A DNA stretch of 64,000 nt from Penium margaritaceum (lineage: Eukaryota; Streptophyta; Zygnematophyceae; Desmidiales; Peniaceae): contig SZWC01001516.1 of NCBI GenBank assembly GCA_023375785.1, forward strand, positions 1 through 64,000. Direction: 5' to 3'. The number at the start of each line of letters is the position of its first letter. Positions within the stretch are counted from its first letter, which is position 1. This document shows, piece after piece, positions 24,205-36,414 of this stretch. The notes beneath the pieces are model-generated. The model was not told where the DNA came from, made no database searches, and was given only the letters and a program-made list of their open reading frames with translations. Made by a program: the position numbers and the translations under genes.

Positions 24205-26870
24205 CTATGCTGGTTTTTGCAACATCCAGAAATGGCCGCGCTCACCGGGCTTGTAGCGCATCGTGAGAGGGTACCTGCAACCTCGTGCAGGGGCGTTAGC
24301 GGGCGGTTGGTGCGGTGTTGTAGGTACAAGTGGTGCTGCTGGTGTTGCTACATCTCCTTCCTTTGCTTGTGCTGATGAGGCCGCTGTTTCTGTTTCATCA
24401 GACATGGAAGAGTAGAGTGGTCCTCCCACTGTCACAGTAGAGGAAAGGTTAGGAGAGACGGGATCACAGAGAGTGTCTGCTTCCACATCTCTATCAGCTG
24501 CTGGTTCTACTGGTCCTGCTACCTCTTCACGGATGATGTTTGTGCCAATGACATTACTTTCAATAAAAGCAATATCCTTGGAGATGATAACATGGCTTGT
24601 ATCCCTCTCATAGAGGCAATAGGCTAAACTCGCCACGTCATACCCGATCATCAGCATCTGCGCACTCTTTGCGTCCCACTTATGCCGCGTCCTTTTTGGC
24701 ACGTTCATGTATGCCAAGTTGCAAAATGCACGAAGGTGACCCATGCTCGAGTTCTTGCTGAACCACACCTCGTATGATGTCATCTGCTCCAGTGCCTTAG
24801 TTGGATTGTGGTTCTTGATGTAGACAGTAGTGCTCACGGCTTCGGCCCAGAAGTCGTAGATTAATGGAGCCGCGTGCATCATGGAGCGTGCTACCTTAAC
24901 GATGGTGTATTTGGCGCATTCTGTTATACCATTTTGCTGCAGCTAGTATGGCACAGCACGCTACGCCTTGATGCCAGTTGCTATGAGGTAGTACTAGAAG
25001 TCCTTGCTTAGATATTCTCCACCACGCTTGCTACACAGCATCTTGATCTTGTTGCCGGTCTGGTTCTCCACCATTGCTTTGAACTCCTTGAACTTGTCAA
25101 AGCACTGGTCCTAGGAAGCAAGGAAGTACATAGCACGATATCGGCTGAAATAATCAGTAAACGTTTAGAAGTACCTAAAGTCCGCAAAGCTTTGGGTCCG
25201 CATCGGCCCACACAAGTCTGTGTGGACCAGTTCTAGCACCTCCTTTGCACGTTCTCCCACCCCAAAGAATGCCTCGCAGTGCTGCTTCCCCTTTAAGCAA
25301 CCGATGCACAACTGGTGCACAAAGTTGGAGATGGTAGGCAAGTCACGCACCATGTGCTTTGCTTGAATCGGCTACAAGGGACACATGCCGATGTGGACGT
25401 AGCGTGCATGCCAAATCTTGCTACCTGTCGCTTGCACTATTACTGCAAAACTCTGCGCACGTGAAACCTTGGTCGCTTCCAATGAGCGGTACATGTCGCC
25501 CTCCTTCATTGACCTGGCCAACTCCTCTCTAGTTTCCTTGTTGAGGCTGTAGTTATAATCGTCGTCGAAGAGGACGCGCATTCCTATATTGGTTAGAGAG
25601 GAGGCTGAGAGGAGGTTGAATGCAACATCAGGTACATATAGTATGCCATGGAACACTCCCACTTCAATGCCACCCTAGATGTCTAACCACATCTCCACAA
25701 TCCCAACCCCTTGAGCATATACCACCTGATCATAGCTCAAAGCAATCGGTCAGGGGGAATGGAGAGCAGCTGCATAAATTGCTCCTTGTGATGCATCAAG
25801 CTCTTGGCATGCCCTGAGTCCTTGAACCATGCGAGATCCGCCTTCTACATGTACAACATGTTAGAATTCACCATAAAGAGACAATCTTGTACCTCCTTGG
25901 CCACATTCATGTTGCCAAAGTGGCGCACACCAGCCTGGTTTTGCTGTTGCTGCTGCTGCTGACGTTACTACAACTATTGCTGCTGCTGTTGTGGAGATTG
26001 ATGCTTTTGCTGCTGTTGCTACAGATCTTTCTACTCCCTCTTGAGCTTGAAATACTCCGTTTTGTAGTGTCCCTCTCTCAAGAACTAGTGGCAACTGCCT
26101 CTCTTCTTGCCTCTCCACTGTTCAAATTGCTGCGGCTACTATTTCACTGGTTTTCATGTTGTGTGAGCTGGAGGCCACAAAGGTTGTTTCACTGCTGCCA
26201 CCGCCATTGTGCTCTGGTACATTGCGACGCAATTCCACCTGCACCAGGTGTGTAGAGATGAAATCAAGGTCGAAATTGGGCTGGCACTATAGGGTCTCTC
26301 GAATCGTGTCGTAATTGGCGGGGAGTCCCCTCAGCAAGAGGAGGATGAAGTGCTTCTCTTCCACAGGGTTGCGTGCTGCTCTGAGCTGCTTTGCCAGCTC
26401 CTTTGCCCTGTCGAGGTACGCCTCCATCCCTTTACTACCCTGCATTTTTAGTGCCATCATCTTCTCCTCCAAAAGCATGAGAAATCAAGGAACTTTGCTC
26501 TCATACTTCTTGCACAATGTGTCCCACGCCTCCTTTGCAGTAGCCGTGTCACTTACATACTAAAGATACGGGTTGAAGATGGTGTTGACAAGCAACCTGT
26601 AGGCCTGCCTGTCCGTCTTCTTCCATTCCTCATACGCTACCGGTATAGCTCCAGAAGAACCCACATCAACTATACCCTTTTTTGGCGTCTTCTTGCCACC
26701 ACCTGCGCTACGATGATGCCTTTGCCTTTGGAAGCAAAGTGCACTTGTTGCTGCTCACGACCTCCCAGAAGCTCCTCTCCACCAAAAGGAGGCGGATACG
26801 GGTCCCTCCAGCCTCTCCAAAGGCTTGGGTGCCGTCACAACGCCTGTTGCTCCTATTTTAAGCCTTGCTG
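24205..26870 (-). pseudogene. Integrase, protease and gag remnant of M'
   Basis: The longest open stretch (24205-24882, 225 residues) covers the integrase C-terminus and linker, with DFWAEAVSTTVYIKNHN and MLMIGYDVASLAYCLYERD. The pre-integrase and protease segments lie at about 25165-25662. Gag is at about 25870-26870 with a glutamine-rich tract near 25935-26030. Closely matches 15841-18500. Confidence 0.86.
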
Positions 26871-27515
26871 ATACTTAGCGCTGCCCTAGGATGGCGGCGC
26901 TACCCCTGCATCTGCTACTACTTCTTTAAGAAATCTGTCTGACACAAAAAGGACTATGGATACCAACAGACTGGGAATTCGGAACAATTAAGCCCACCAC
27001 TTGAAAATTAAGCTCAAAACCTTTTGGATCAATGTATAAAAATGGGCCATCAATAGGGGCATCAACAGGGGATTTTGAAAGATATGCCCTCTTGAAAACA
27101 GGGCATGCTTCTACTCCTATTCGAACTCAGACCAGCTAGCTTGTAAATGGTATTTTGACCAAACGTACCAATTGAATGCAAAGTGTTTTATACCAATAGA
27201 AATCTTATGAAAAATACTATGTTTTTCATGTGCGACTTTTTAAATTTGACAAAGAAACAAGAGAGTTATGGTCATCACAAGGCGACAGTCTTACTTATAC
27301 AAAAGAGAGTAGTCCTGGCCGACCTCGTTTTGAGCATAATTCTCCATCTTCCTATTGGATCTTCAAGATTTTGGGATTGTTGGAAAGCTTATCTCAGGAA
27401 CTTGGAGATTCAGTTGTCGATTGTTTAATTTGGTCAAGGTTTGACATTAACCCGTCACTCTCAAAGTGACGGCCTATGATGATTGAAACTGGCAGAACTA
27501 TGCTCTGATACCAAA

Positions 27516-28050
27516 TTTTGGACGTAGAGAGAGGGAGCCAAGGGGCAGCGAGCATGTGGGATAGAAAGGGCATAAATTGTGCTGAAGAATGGTTATTCAA
27601 TCACTTAAACTGATACAGTTCAATAGAGCTAGAGCTTGGGCAAGTCAGCCCTCTCACAAGCCACACCACTTAGTCATGGAGGCTAAGGCTCACATACTAG
27701 AGTCCATAATCTCAAACGAGAGGAAATAAGCCTAACAATTAGGCCGACCACTCATACACGACCTAGAGGACTAGCAATTACTCTCAGGGCACGCTCCGAG
27801 TCGTCACATAATCCACAATCCCATGGAGAATCGCCAAGTGTCCATGGCTAACACACAGGGATCTCATCTCACTTAAGAAGAAAGGAGAGGTACCTTTTTT
27901 CCTATTCAGCAAACTCGAACAAGGTAATCCTACAATCTACGACCTTTTTGGATGTTTTTCCCATCACATCTTAACTCTAAACCTCTTGCCCTTTTTTCTT
28001 TTCTCAGACTAAGGCATGGAGCCATCGCCCATTGTCAACCTGACACATGC
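27516..28050 (-). repeat. 5' LTR of M', interrupted part
   Basis: Second copy of 19147-19681, ending where O' begins. The last five bases, CATGC (28046-28050), are the left target duplication of O'. Confidence 0.87.
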
Positions 28051-28805
28051 TGTTGGAACTGGAGGAGAGAGGGAGCCTTGCAGCAGCGAGCATGTCGGAC
28101 TAGAAGGGTATCACTTGTGTTGAAGAATGGTTGTTCAATTACTCAAAATGATGGATTGCATATGAAGCTAGAGCTTCGGCAAGTCAGCCCTCTCACAAGC
28201 CGTGTGGCTTGTGTGGCAAGTCACACCACTTAGCCATGGAGGCTAAGGTTCACACACTAGAGTCCATAATCTCACACAAGAGGGAAAATCAGCCTAGCAA
28301 TCAGGCTGACCACTCTCACAACCTAGAAAGCTAGAAAATTATCTCATGGCCCACACCTAGTGGTCACATAACCCACAATACCATGGAGAATCGCTATGTG
28401 TCCATGGCTAGCACACAAGGATCTCACCTCACCTAGAAAGCAAGGAAAGGTACCTTTTTCCTAGTCAGCACACTCTGACAAGGCAACCCAAGAATCAAGG
28501 ACCTTTTTGAATATTTATCCCATCAGGTCTTGACCCTAGATCTCTTGCCTTTTTCTTTTCTCAGGCTAAGGTATGGAGCCATCGCCCATGGTGACCCGGA
28601 TATCGGCGGTGGATGACCCCGAAAACTTTGGAAACTCATATCTCCCAATCCGACCGTTGGATCGGCCTCAAAGTTGGCCCGTAGACATTTTTCCACCTGA
28701 TCTTTCCAATGAAGAAGTTATATTGATGATCGGAGCAGGCATCTGGTACTTGTGGAACTTGCTCCTGTGGATCTGAAACCGAGCTAGATGGCTCCTTTTC
28801 TAGCC
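28051..28805 (-). repeat. 3' LTR of O', 755-bp form
   Basis: Same as 19682-20436, with the extra 20-bp block near 28198-28219. The reverse polypurine tract (ATCTCCCACTTTG) follows directly. Confidence 0.88.
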
Positions 28806-31555
28806 ATCTCCCACTTTGTCGCAGTCATAATGGGCTAAGTCCACATGCCTTCATGTAGTACTGCTACTACTCACAGGTCACTGGCTTGGTGCAGAAATCA
28901 GCAACCTGCTTGCTGGTTCGAGTAAACTCCAGCTTGAGAACACCCTCCTACACCATGTACCTCATGAAGTGATATGTGATATCAATGTGCTTGGTGCGTG
29001 CATGGTGCTCAAGATTCTTGGCGAGTGCAATTACGCTCTAGTTGGCGACGCACACAGGAACTGGAACTGCTGCACTGCTACTCATCTCTAGCATGAGACG
29101 CTGAAGCCAAACTGCTTCCTTGGCTCCAAAGCTGAGAGAGACGTACTAAGCTTCTGTGCTTGAGGTGGCCACGACCACCTACCGCTTGCTACACCAGCTG
29201 ATGGTCCAACCATTTATGAGGAACACATGTCTAGAGATGGACTTACGACCCTCAGGGTTTGAAGCCCAGTCTGCGTCTGTGTAGCCGATGATGTTGTTGT
29301 TGTTGCCGTTGTAGGTGATGCCGATATTGATGGTTCGAGCAAGGTAGCGGAAGATCTTCTTCACTGCCTCCTAGTTCTCACGTCCGGGGTTTGCCATGTG
29401 CAGGCTCACTACGCTAACAGCCTGTGCGAGGTCCGGCCTGGTTGTAACCATCAGGTACACGAGACTACCGACGGCACTTTGGTACTTCTGCCACTCAGCA
29501 ATATTTTCTTCTCCATTGAAATTCACAAGGTACTGCCACGTCTCCAGCGGCATGCTGATGGGTTTTGCCTTTGCCATGCCAAACCCCCACAAGACATCCT
29601 TGATGTAGTGGCTCTGCTGCAGTGAGAGAGAGCGTGATTTGCGGTCACGTGTGATCTGGATACCGAGGAAGTATGATGCCTCCCCGAGATCAGACATCTG
29701 GAAGCGCTCCTGCATGGTCTCCTTGAACTCCTGTAGTGCAGACATGCTGTTGGAAAGGAGGAGCATGTCATCTACATAGACGATGATGATGAGCACCTCA
29801 TGACCATGTGGCTAGCGATAGACGTTGTAGTCACACTCGTACTCAAACCCCATGCACTACATCGCCGCATCCAACTTCTGGTTCCTAGCACGCGACGCTT
29901 GCTTGAAGACGTACAGCGACTTCTGCAGTTTGCAAACCAGGTGCTCCTCACCATCCATGACGAACCCCTTGGGTTGCTCCATGTAAATTTCCTCCTCTAG
30001 GTCATCGTTCAAGAACGCCGTCTTGTTGTCCATGTGGTGGACCTCAAAGTCATCTCCTGTTACAAAGGAAAGGAGCGTACGCACAGAGGAAAACTTTACA
30101 ATAGGAGCAAAGGTTTCCGTGTAGTCCATGCCTTCCTGCTACGAGTAGCCCTTCGCAACCAGCCTTGCCTTGTACTTTCCCAAGTTCCTTTCTGCTCCCA
30201 GCTTCTTCTTGAATACCCACTTGCACTTGATCTCCTTACGTCCAGGTGGACGCTCAGTCAGCTCCCACGTGCCGTTGTTGAGCTGCGACTGTATCTCTTG
30301 CTGCACAGCTTGCGCCCAATCTGTTGCATCTAGTGACGGCATGACCTCCTTGTACGATGCCGACTCATCAGAGTCTGCTGCAACTGCGACGTTCATCTGG
30401 TCTGGGTTTTGGAGCATCTAGAAATGCGCGCGCTCACCAAGCTTGTAGCGTACCCCGAGAGGGTACCTTCGACCTGGTACTACAGTGCTAGCAGGCCGCT
30501 GGTGTAGTGCTGCTGGCACAACTGCTTCTACTGACGATGGTGCATCTTCTTCCTCTGCTTTTGCCAATCAGGCCGCTATATCTGCTGCATCAGACGTGGG
30601 AGAGTAGACTAGTTCTTGTACTGTCAAAGTGGAGGAAGGATCAAGAGAGGCTGGGTTAGGAAGGATATCTGCTCCCAATGCCTTGTGAGCTGCTGCTTCT
30701 GCTGCCACTTCACGGACAATGTTGGTGCTGATGACGTTGCTGTTGGTGAAGACGACATCCTTGGAGATGATGACATGGCCTGTATCCTCCTCGTAGAGGG
30801 GATATGCCTTGCTTGCCATGTTGTAGCCAATCATTATCATCTGTGCGCTCTTTGCATCCCACTTTTTTCGCTTCTCGTTTGGCACATGCATGTTCGCCAA
30901 GTTGCCAAATGTGCGAAGATAACTCACGCTCGGCTTCTTACCGAACCAGGCCTCGTACGGCATCATCTGCTCCAGGGCCTTTGTTGGACTGCGGTTCTTG
31001 ATGTACACCGCAGTGCTTACTGCTTCGACCCAAAATTCTTACGTGAGCCGAGCCGCGTGCAGCATAGAGCGCGCTGACTCAACGATGGTGTGGTTGGCAC
31101 GTTCTGCTACGCCGTTCTGCTGCGGCAAGTATGGCGCGGTGCGCTGCGCCTTGATGCGTGCTGCTGTGAGGTAGTCTTGGAACTCCTTGCTCAGGTACTC
31201 TCCACCACGGTCACTGCACAACGCCTTGATTTTCTTACCAGTCTGGTTCTCCACCATGGCCTTGAACTCCTTGAAAGTGCAAATGCACTAGTCTTTCGAG
31301 GAAAGGAAGTACACAGCAGTGTAACGGCTAGAATCATAAATGAAGGTGAGAAAATACCTAGAGCCTCCAAAGCTCTGGGTGTGCATCAGGCCACACAAGT
31401 CTGTGTGAACCAGCTCCAGTACCTCCTTCGCGTGCTCTCTTCCTCCAGAGAATGCCTCGCGATGCTGCTTCCACTGCAAACAGCCGATGCATAACTGCTA
31501 CTCAAAATCAGAGATGGTGGGTAAGTCACGCATCATCTGTTTCGTTTGAAGTTGC
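28806..31555 (-). pseudogene. Pol remnant (integrase, RT, RNase H) of O'
   Basis: RNase H lies at about 28860-29370. RT lies at about 29371-30420, with LIIIVYVDDMLLLSNSMSA near 29780 and MDNKTAFLNDDLEEEIYMEQ near 30020. The integrase is near 30568-31500, with IKNRSPTKALEQMMPYEAWF near 30990, KALCSDRGGEYLSKEFQDYL near 31210 and [18 protein letters not shown] near 31340. Reads from right to left. Confidence 0.87.
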
Positions 31556-33030
31556 TACAAGGTGCACATGCTCATATGACTGTAGCGCACTTGCCAGATT
31601 TCGCCATCTTTGGCATGTACCAGTGCTGTAAGACTCTGCTCGCACAGGATCTTCGTCCCCCCAAGCAGGCGAAACATGTCGCCTTCCTTCATGGACATGA
31701 AAAACTCCTCTCCGGTTTCCGTGTCGAGGATGTAGCTATCGTCGTCGTCAAAGACAACGCGCAGTCCTGTGTTGGTGAGAGAGGACACTGAGAGAAGGTT
31801 GAACGCAGCATGAGGTACATACAGCACGCCATGGAATACTCCCACTTCAATGCCACGCGGGGTCTCCAACCACATCTTTACAATCCCAATCCCCTCAGCA
31901 TACACCAACCGATCATCATGCAAAGCAATCGGACGTGGGAGGGGATGGAGAGCAGTTACGTAAACCATTCCTTGTGGTGCGTCAGGCTCTTAGTACACCC
32001 AGAATCCTTGTACCATGCCACATCCGCCTTCTCCTTCTGCAAAATGTCAGACTTCGTCAGGAAGAGGCGGTCGCGCACCTCCTTGGCGACGTTCATGTTG
32101 CCAAAATGACGCATGCTGTTCTGGTTCTGCTGCTACTGACGTTGTTGTGGCTGCTGCTACTGTGCCTGTGGAGATTGCTGCTTTTGTTGCTATAGCTACT
32201 GCTCCTTCTGGTCCCTCTTGAACTTGAAGCACTCTTTCTTGTAGTGCCCCTCTTTTTGGCAATAGTGGCACTTGCCCTTCTTCTTGCCTCTGTGCTGCCC
32301 GGTCTATTGCTAGTACTGGTTGCGTGAGCTCATGGCCATGAAAGCTGCTTCATTGCTGGTACTACCGCCATTGCGCTTTGCCGAATGGCGACGCAGTTTT
32401 ACCTGCACGAGGTGCGTGCAGATGAAGTCGAGGTCGAGACCTCAACCTTGACTTCTTCGTCCTCCTCTTGTCAGCAAGAGGAAGATGAAGCGCGTGTCTT
32501 CTAGAGGATTGTCGGCCGCTTTGAGCTGCTTCGCCAGCTCCTTTTCCTTGTCCAAGTATGCCTTCATCCCTTCGCCACCCTGCATTTCAACGCCATCATC
32601 CTCCTCCAAAAATGTGAGGAATGCAGGATCCTTGCTCTCATACTTCTTGCAGAATGTGTCCCACCCCTCTTTTATGGTAGCCTTGTCACTCACATACTGA
32701 AGATGCGGGTTGGACATGGTGTTGACAAGCAGCCTGTAGGCCTGCCTGTCCTTCTTCATCCATTCCTCATATGCCGCTGCTGCAGTTGTAGATGAACTTG
32801 CATCTACTCCACCTTTGTGCAGCGTCTTCCTCGCCACCACCGTTGCTACGGTGATACCTTTTGCGTGTGGAGACGGAGCACGCTTGTCGCCACTAACCAC
32901 CTCCCACAAGCCCCTCTCCTCCAAAAAGAGGCGGGTACGGATCTTCCAAACGTGAAGTTGGCGCGTCTTTCCAGCCTCTCCAAGGGCTGGGCTGCTATTA
33001 CCACGCCTGCTGCTCCCCTATTGAGCATTG
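31556..33030 (-). pseudogene. Gag and protease remnant of O'
   Basis: The protease region (EGIGIVKMWLETPRGIEVG, LYVPHAAFNLLSVSSLTN) spans about 31600-32050. The zinc knuckle is near 32260, and the glutamine-rich tract is at about 32120-32210. The gag core (MEERGLWEVVSGDKRAPS, RLLVNTMSNPHLQYVSDKAT) lies at about 32440-32930, with the N-terminal region to about 33020. Confidence 0.85.
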
Positions 33031-33653
33031 GTGATGGTCAACGCTGCCCTTGAGTGGCGGCGCTACCCCTGCATCTGCTGCTGCTTCAGCCAGAAATCGG
33101 TGTGACAGAAAATGGACTGTAGAGGCCAGAAGACTGGGAATTGTGAAAAACAAAGCCAAGCACAGGAAAATTCAGCTCAAAAACTTTCAGATTGACCCAT
33201 AAAACAGGGTCATTAACATTGGATTTTCAGAGCTATGCCCTTTTGAAAACAATTTATGCTTCTGCCCCTACTCCAGGTCACACCAGCCAGCTTGTAAATG
33301 GCGTTTCTCCCAAACATACCAATGGAATGCAAGTATTTTTGCACCAATGGAAATCTTAGGAAAAGTACTTCAATTCTTATGTGCTACATTCTTAATTTGA
33401 CAAAGAAATGACAGAGTTACGGTCATCACAAGGCGACAGTCCTACTCAGAGAGAAGAGTGTAGCCCTGGCCGATCTCCTTTTGAGCATAACTCTTAATCC
33501 AACCATTGGATCTTTGCAATCTTGGACTCCTTGGAAAACTTGAAGATGCAGTGTTGGATTGTAAAATTTGGTGAAGGTTTTACTCCAACCCGTCACTCTC
33601 AAAGTGACGGCTTCTGCTGGCTAAAAGTGGCAGAACTTGGCTCTAATACCAAG

Positions 33654-34388
33654 TGTTGGAACTGAAGGAGAGAGGGAGCCTTGGAGCAGCGAGCATGTGG
33701 GACTGGAAGGGCATGACTTGTGCTGAAGAATGGTTGTTGAATCACTCAAAATGATTGACTACATATAGAGCTAGAGCTTGGGTAAGTCAGCCCTCTCACA
33801 AGCCACACCACTTAGCCATGAAGGCTAAGATTTACACACTAGAGTCCATAATCTCACACAAGAGAGGAAATCAGCCTAGCAATCAGGCTGACCACTCACA
33901 CACAACCTAGAGCGCTAGAAAATGCTCTCATGGTACACTCTTAGTAGTCACATAACCCACAATCCCATGGAGAATCGCCATGTATCCATGGCTAGCACAC
34001 AAGGATCTCACCTCACCTAAAAAGCAAGGAGAGGTGCCTTTTTCCTAGTCAACATACTCTGAAAAGGCAACCCAAGAATCAAGGACCTTTTTGGATATTT
34101 CTTCCATCAGGTCTTGACCCTGGATCTCTTGCCTTTTTCTTTTCTCAGGCTAAGGTAGAGAGCCATCACCCATGGTCACCCGGATATCGGCGGTCGATGA
34201 CCGTGAAAACTTCAAAAATTCATATCTCACAATTGGACTATTGGATCGGCCTCAAACTTCAACCGTATACATTTTGCCACCTGCTCTTTCTAATGAAGAA
34301 GTTGGATTGACGATCAGAGCAGGCATCTGATACTTGTGGAACTTACTCCTGTGGACCTGAAGTGAGCCAGATGGCTCCTTTTCCAATA
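33654..34388 (-). repeat. 5' LTR of O'
   Basis: 735 bp, TGTTGG to CCAATA. Preceded (on the + strand) by the primer binding site at 33639-33651, TGGTATTAGAGCC on the - strand. Confidence 0.87.
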
Positions 34389-34393
34389 CATAC

Positions 34394-34593
34394 GGTCTAA
34401 GACCCCAAAAACCTTGAAAATTAATCTCTCTATCTGAGTGTTGGATCGGCCTGAAAGCTAGACCGTTGACTATTCGCCACCTGATCTTTCCAATGGTGAA
34501 GTTGGATCAACGATCGAAGTAGGCTTCTAGTAGTTTCCACAGGAACTGGCTCCTGTGGACCTGAAACTAAGCCAGATAACTCCTTTTCCAACA
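34394..34593 (-). repeat. Remaining 200 bp of M' LTR
   Basis: Ends CCTTTTCCAACA at 34593 and aligns with the last 200 bp of the family LTR. Together with 27516-28050 it makes 735 bp. CCAAC (34594-34598) follows, the partner of CGAAC left of M. Confidence 0.85.
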
Positions 34594-34704
34594 CCAACTT
34601 GACGAAATGGCTCTCTGGCCATCTGATCGTTTAACAGACATTCAAGTCATCCACAATAAAGTAACACCTATCACCCACATTTGGCTAGCAAAAAAAAGCC
34701 TTTG
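34594..34704. other. Unassigned 111 bp right of element M
   Basis: No gene or repeat recognised. It includes an A-run (AGCAAAAAAAAGCC) about 10 bp before the second-family LTR, possibly a worn polypurine tract. Confidence 0.4.
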
Positions 34705-35128
34705 TGTTAGTTTGTCCTATTCTATTGTATATTACCAAGGATATTCATTCCCTTCAGTATAACCAGAATATTTCTTTCCATCCAGCTCGCCTTTGGTTCC
34801 GCGGCTTTGCCGCCATGTTCTTCCTCTGCTCCCTCATTGCTCATTTTGCCCTTGCCAACATCTCTCAACATACGGCTCTTTGCTTCATCACCCTCGATCT
34901 TTCGCTCAGCACACATTGATCCATCTCTCATTCTGTTCCTACTTTCTTGTTCTAGCTTTTTTTTACCTCATATCTTAGGTGTTTCACTTCTCTTCAAGCC
35001 CTACGACTAACTCCTCAGAATGTCTTGTGCCTTTCTGCTTCCATCCTTCTTCTCACGTACTTTCGGAAATGACATTGCTTTTGCCTACTATTGCCATCCG
35101 AACCTCCATTCATTGTATTCTTTTGACA
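34705..35128 (+). repeat. LTR-like repeat of a second family, right copy
   Basis: About 424 bp, TGTTAG...TTGACA, matching 12967-13388. It is immediately followed by TGGTATCAAAGC, a typical copia primer site, so this copy looks like a 5' LTR in + orientation. Before element M inserted, the two copies would have been only about 255 bp apart. Confidence 0.7.
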
Positions 35129-35140
35129 TGGTATCAAAGC
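35129..35140 (+). other. Primer binding site of the second LTR family
   Basis: TGGTATCAAAGC directly abuts the LTR-like repeat, with no spacer. It differs from the family 1 site (TGGTATCAGAGCC). Confidence 0.65.
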
Positions 35141-36414
35141 ATAAGGCAACATCACCAAATACCGTATGACTGAGCCATCGCTCCCCTACCATGATTGCTT
35201 CACTCCTCTCCTTTGCTCATTTACTACCGTTACTGCCAACTTGTGCCACTCAACTTCGTTGACAGCTGGCAGTAGTAGCATCATCTTCATTGCTCCTCAA
35301 GCGACAACGACTTCTTATCCTCCTAACCAAGCCTTGCATCCAATCCGCATCCATGGCCAATAGTCGGTGATCCATCATCGGTTAAAGTCATAAACAACTC
35401 TCAAACTGCCAGCTGTCGCCATCTTCTTTAAAACTTCTTGCCGTCCACTTCTCTTTCCTCCTACAGGTGCTCTTATCTTCCTCCAGCCACGACAAGCTCT
35501 GTCACCTATTTCATCCACGTCATCAATCCAAATGCATCAGTCTTATCATAATTGGCATTTGCCTCTCGAGTCGTGCTCTCGTACTGCCTACTCACGTTGT
35601 CTGTAATAGTAGCGTGCCCTCTACCGTCAGGACATCCAACACCACTAGTCTTCCTACTCCTCCTTCTAGCCAACTAGGGACCAAGGCATCACTCTCCTGA
35701 CAATCACAGGTGAACTCCTCATGTCCCATGTTTTCTATCACAACCAGTTTTCTCTCACTCTTAAGAAATCAGATACCACCTATCTTCCTGCTCATATTTC
35801 AAGCCAAAGGGAAAATAAACTGTCACTCTCCTAACATCAGAGTAACTGGTTACCCATGGTGACTTTTGCTTTATCTACTATCGCTGCCATTGTTTGATCA
35901 ACCCCCTCTTCGTCGCTCATATCATCACCATCATCATCATTATTTCCTTATCATCATGTTCGTACCATTGCATCATCATCATCCAATATCAGACTTATCT
36001 CAGCCTCATCTGCCTCCTTCTTGCTCATCAGTATCAGCTTTATGAACATCTTCATCAATTTTATCCTCAGAGACATGGTTTTACCCCTGCATCCACTCCG
36101 TCATCAATTAATCCTCCATTTATAGTATTGTTTTTAGCTAGGCACAAGGATTCAACCGATCGTATCACCATTCTCGCTACAGCGTGTGTTCATGCCGAAA
36201 ATTCCTATAGCACACGCAGCTCATCCCTGCGTCCACACTTTGTTGTCGTCAACTTTCTCTATCATCCAACGACATCACCATCTACGACAAGCATAAGGAC
36301 CTGCACGTACCAGCTACCAACCTTGCAGTGGTGTGCACCCATGCCGACAGTAGATTTCTTGTACTACGTTGGCATTTGCCTTCCCTTTGCTGCATCCTAC
36401 TCCTCTACACAACA
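35141..36414 (+). other. Degenerate internal region of the second family (no domain recognised)
   Basis: About 1.27 kb, strikingly rich in C and T and poor in G on the + strand, with a CAT/ATC-rich stretch at about 35925-35985. Open frames (for example 35467-35700 and 35894-36466) translate to Ser/Pro/Thr/Ile-rich low-complexity sequence without a recognisable gag or pol motif. By position it should hold leader and gag of the element started at 34705. It is cut at 36414 by element I. Confidence 0.45.

Larger units (their letters stand above)
24179..28050 (-). mobile_element. Ty1/copia element M' (second copy of M's 5' half)
   Basis: Duplicate of 15818-19681: integrase, protease, gag, leader, primer site (27501-27513) and 535 bp of 5' LTR (27516-28050). 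It is not an independent insertion; it arose with the tandem duplication. The rest of its LTR is at 34394-34593. Confidence 0.88.
24179..31800. repeat. Tandem segmental duplication, copy 2
   Basis: Direct repeat of 15818-24178, shorter by about one LTR because solo LTR P is absent. The junction reads AGGTTTAATC followed by TCAATCTGCTAC, joining protease-region sequence of O to the RT/integrase border of M. In two 60-base stretches compared by eye I counted two and four differences, so the duplication is not very recent. Confidence 0.9.
28051..34388 (-). mobile_element. Ty1/copia element O', complete in outline, family 1
   Basis: 6338 bp with both LTRs (28051-28805 and 33654-34388), primer site (33639-33651), gag, protease, integrase, RT and RNase H in the usual order. 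Target duplication CATGC (28046-28050) against CATAC (34389-34393). It sits in the LTR of M'. All parts are present but the coding region has many breaks, so it is a fossil. The two LTRs differ visibly, including the 20-bp block in the left one only. Confidence 0.9.
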
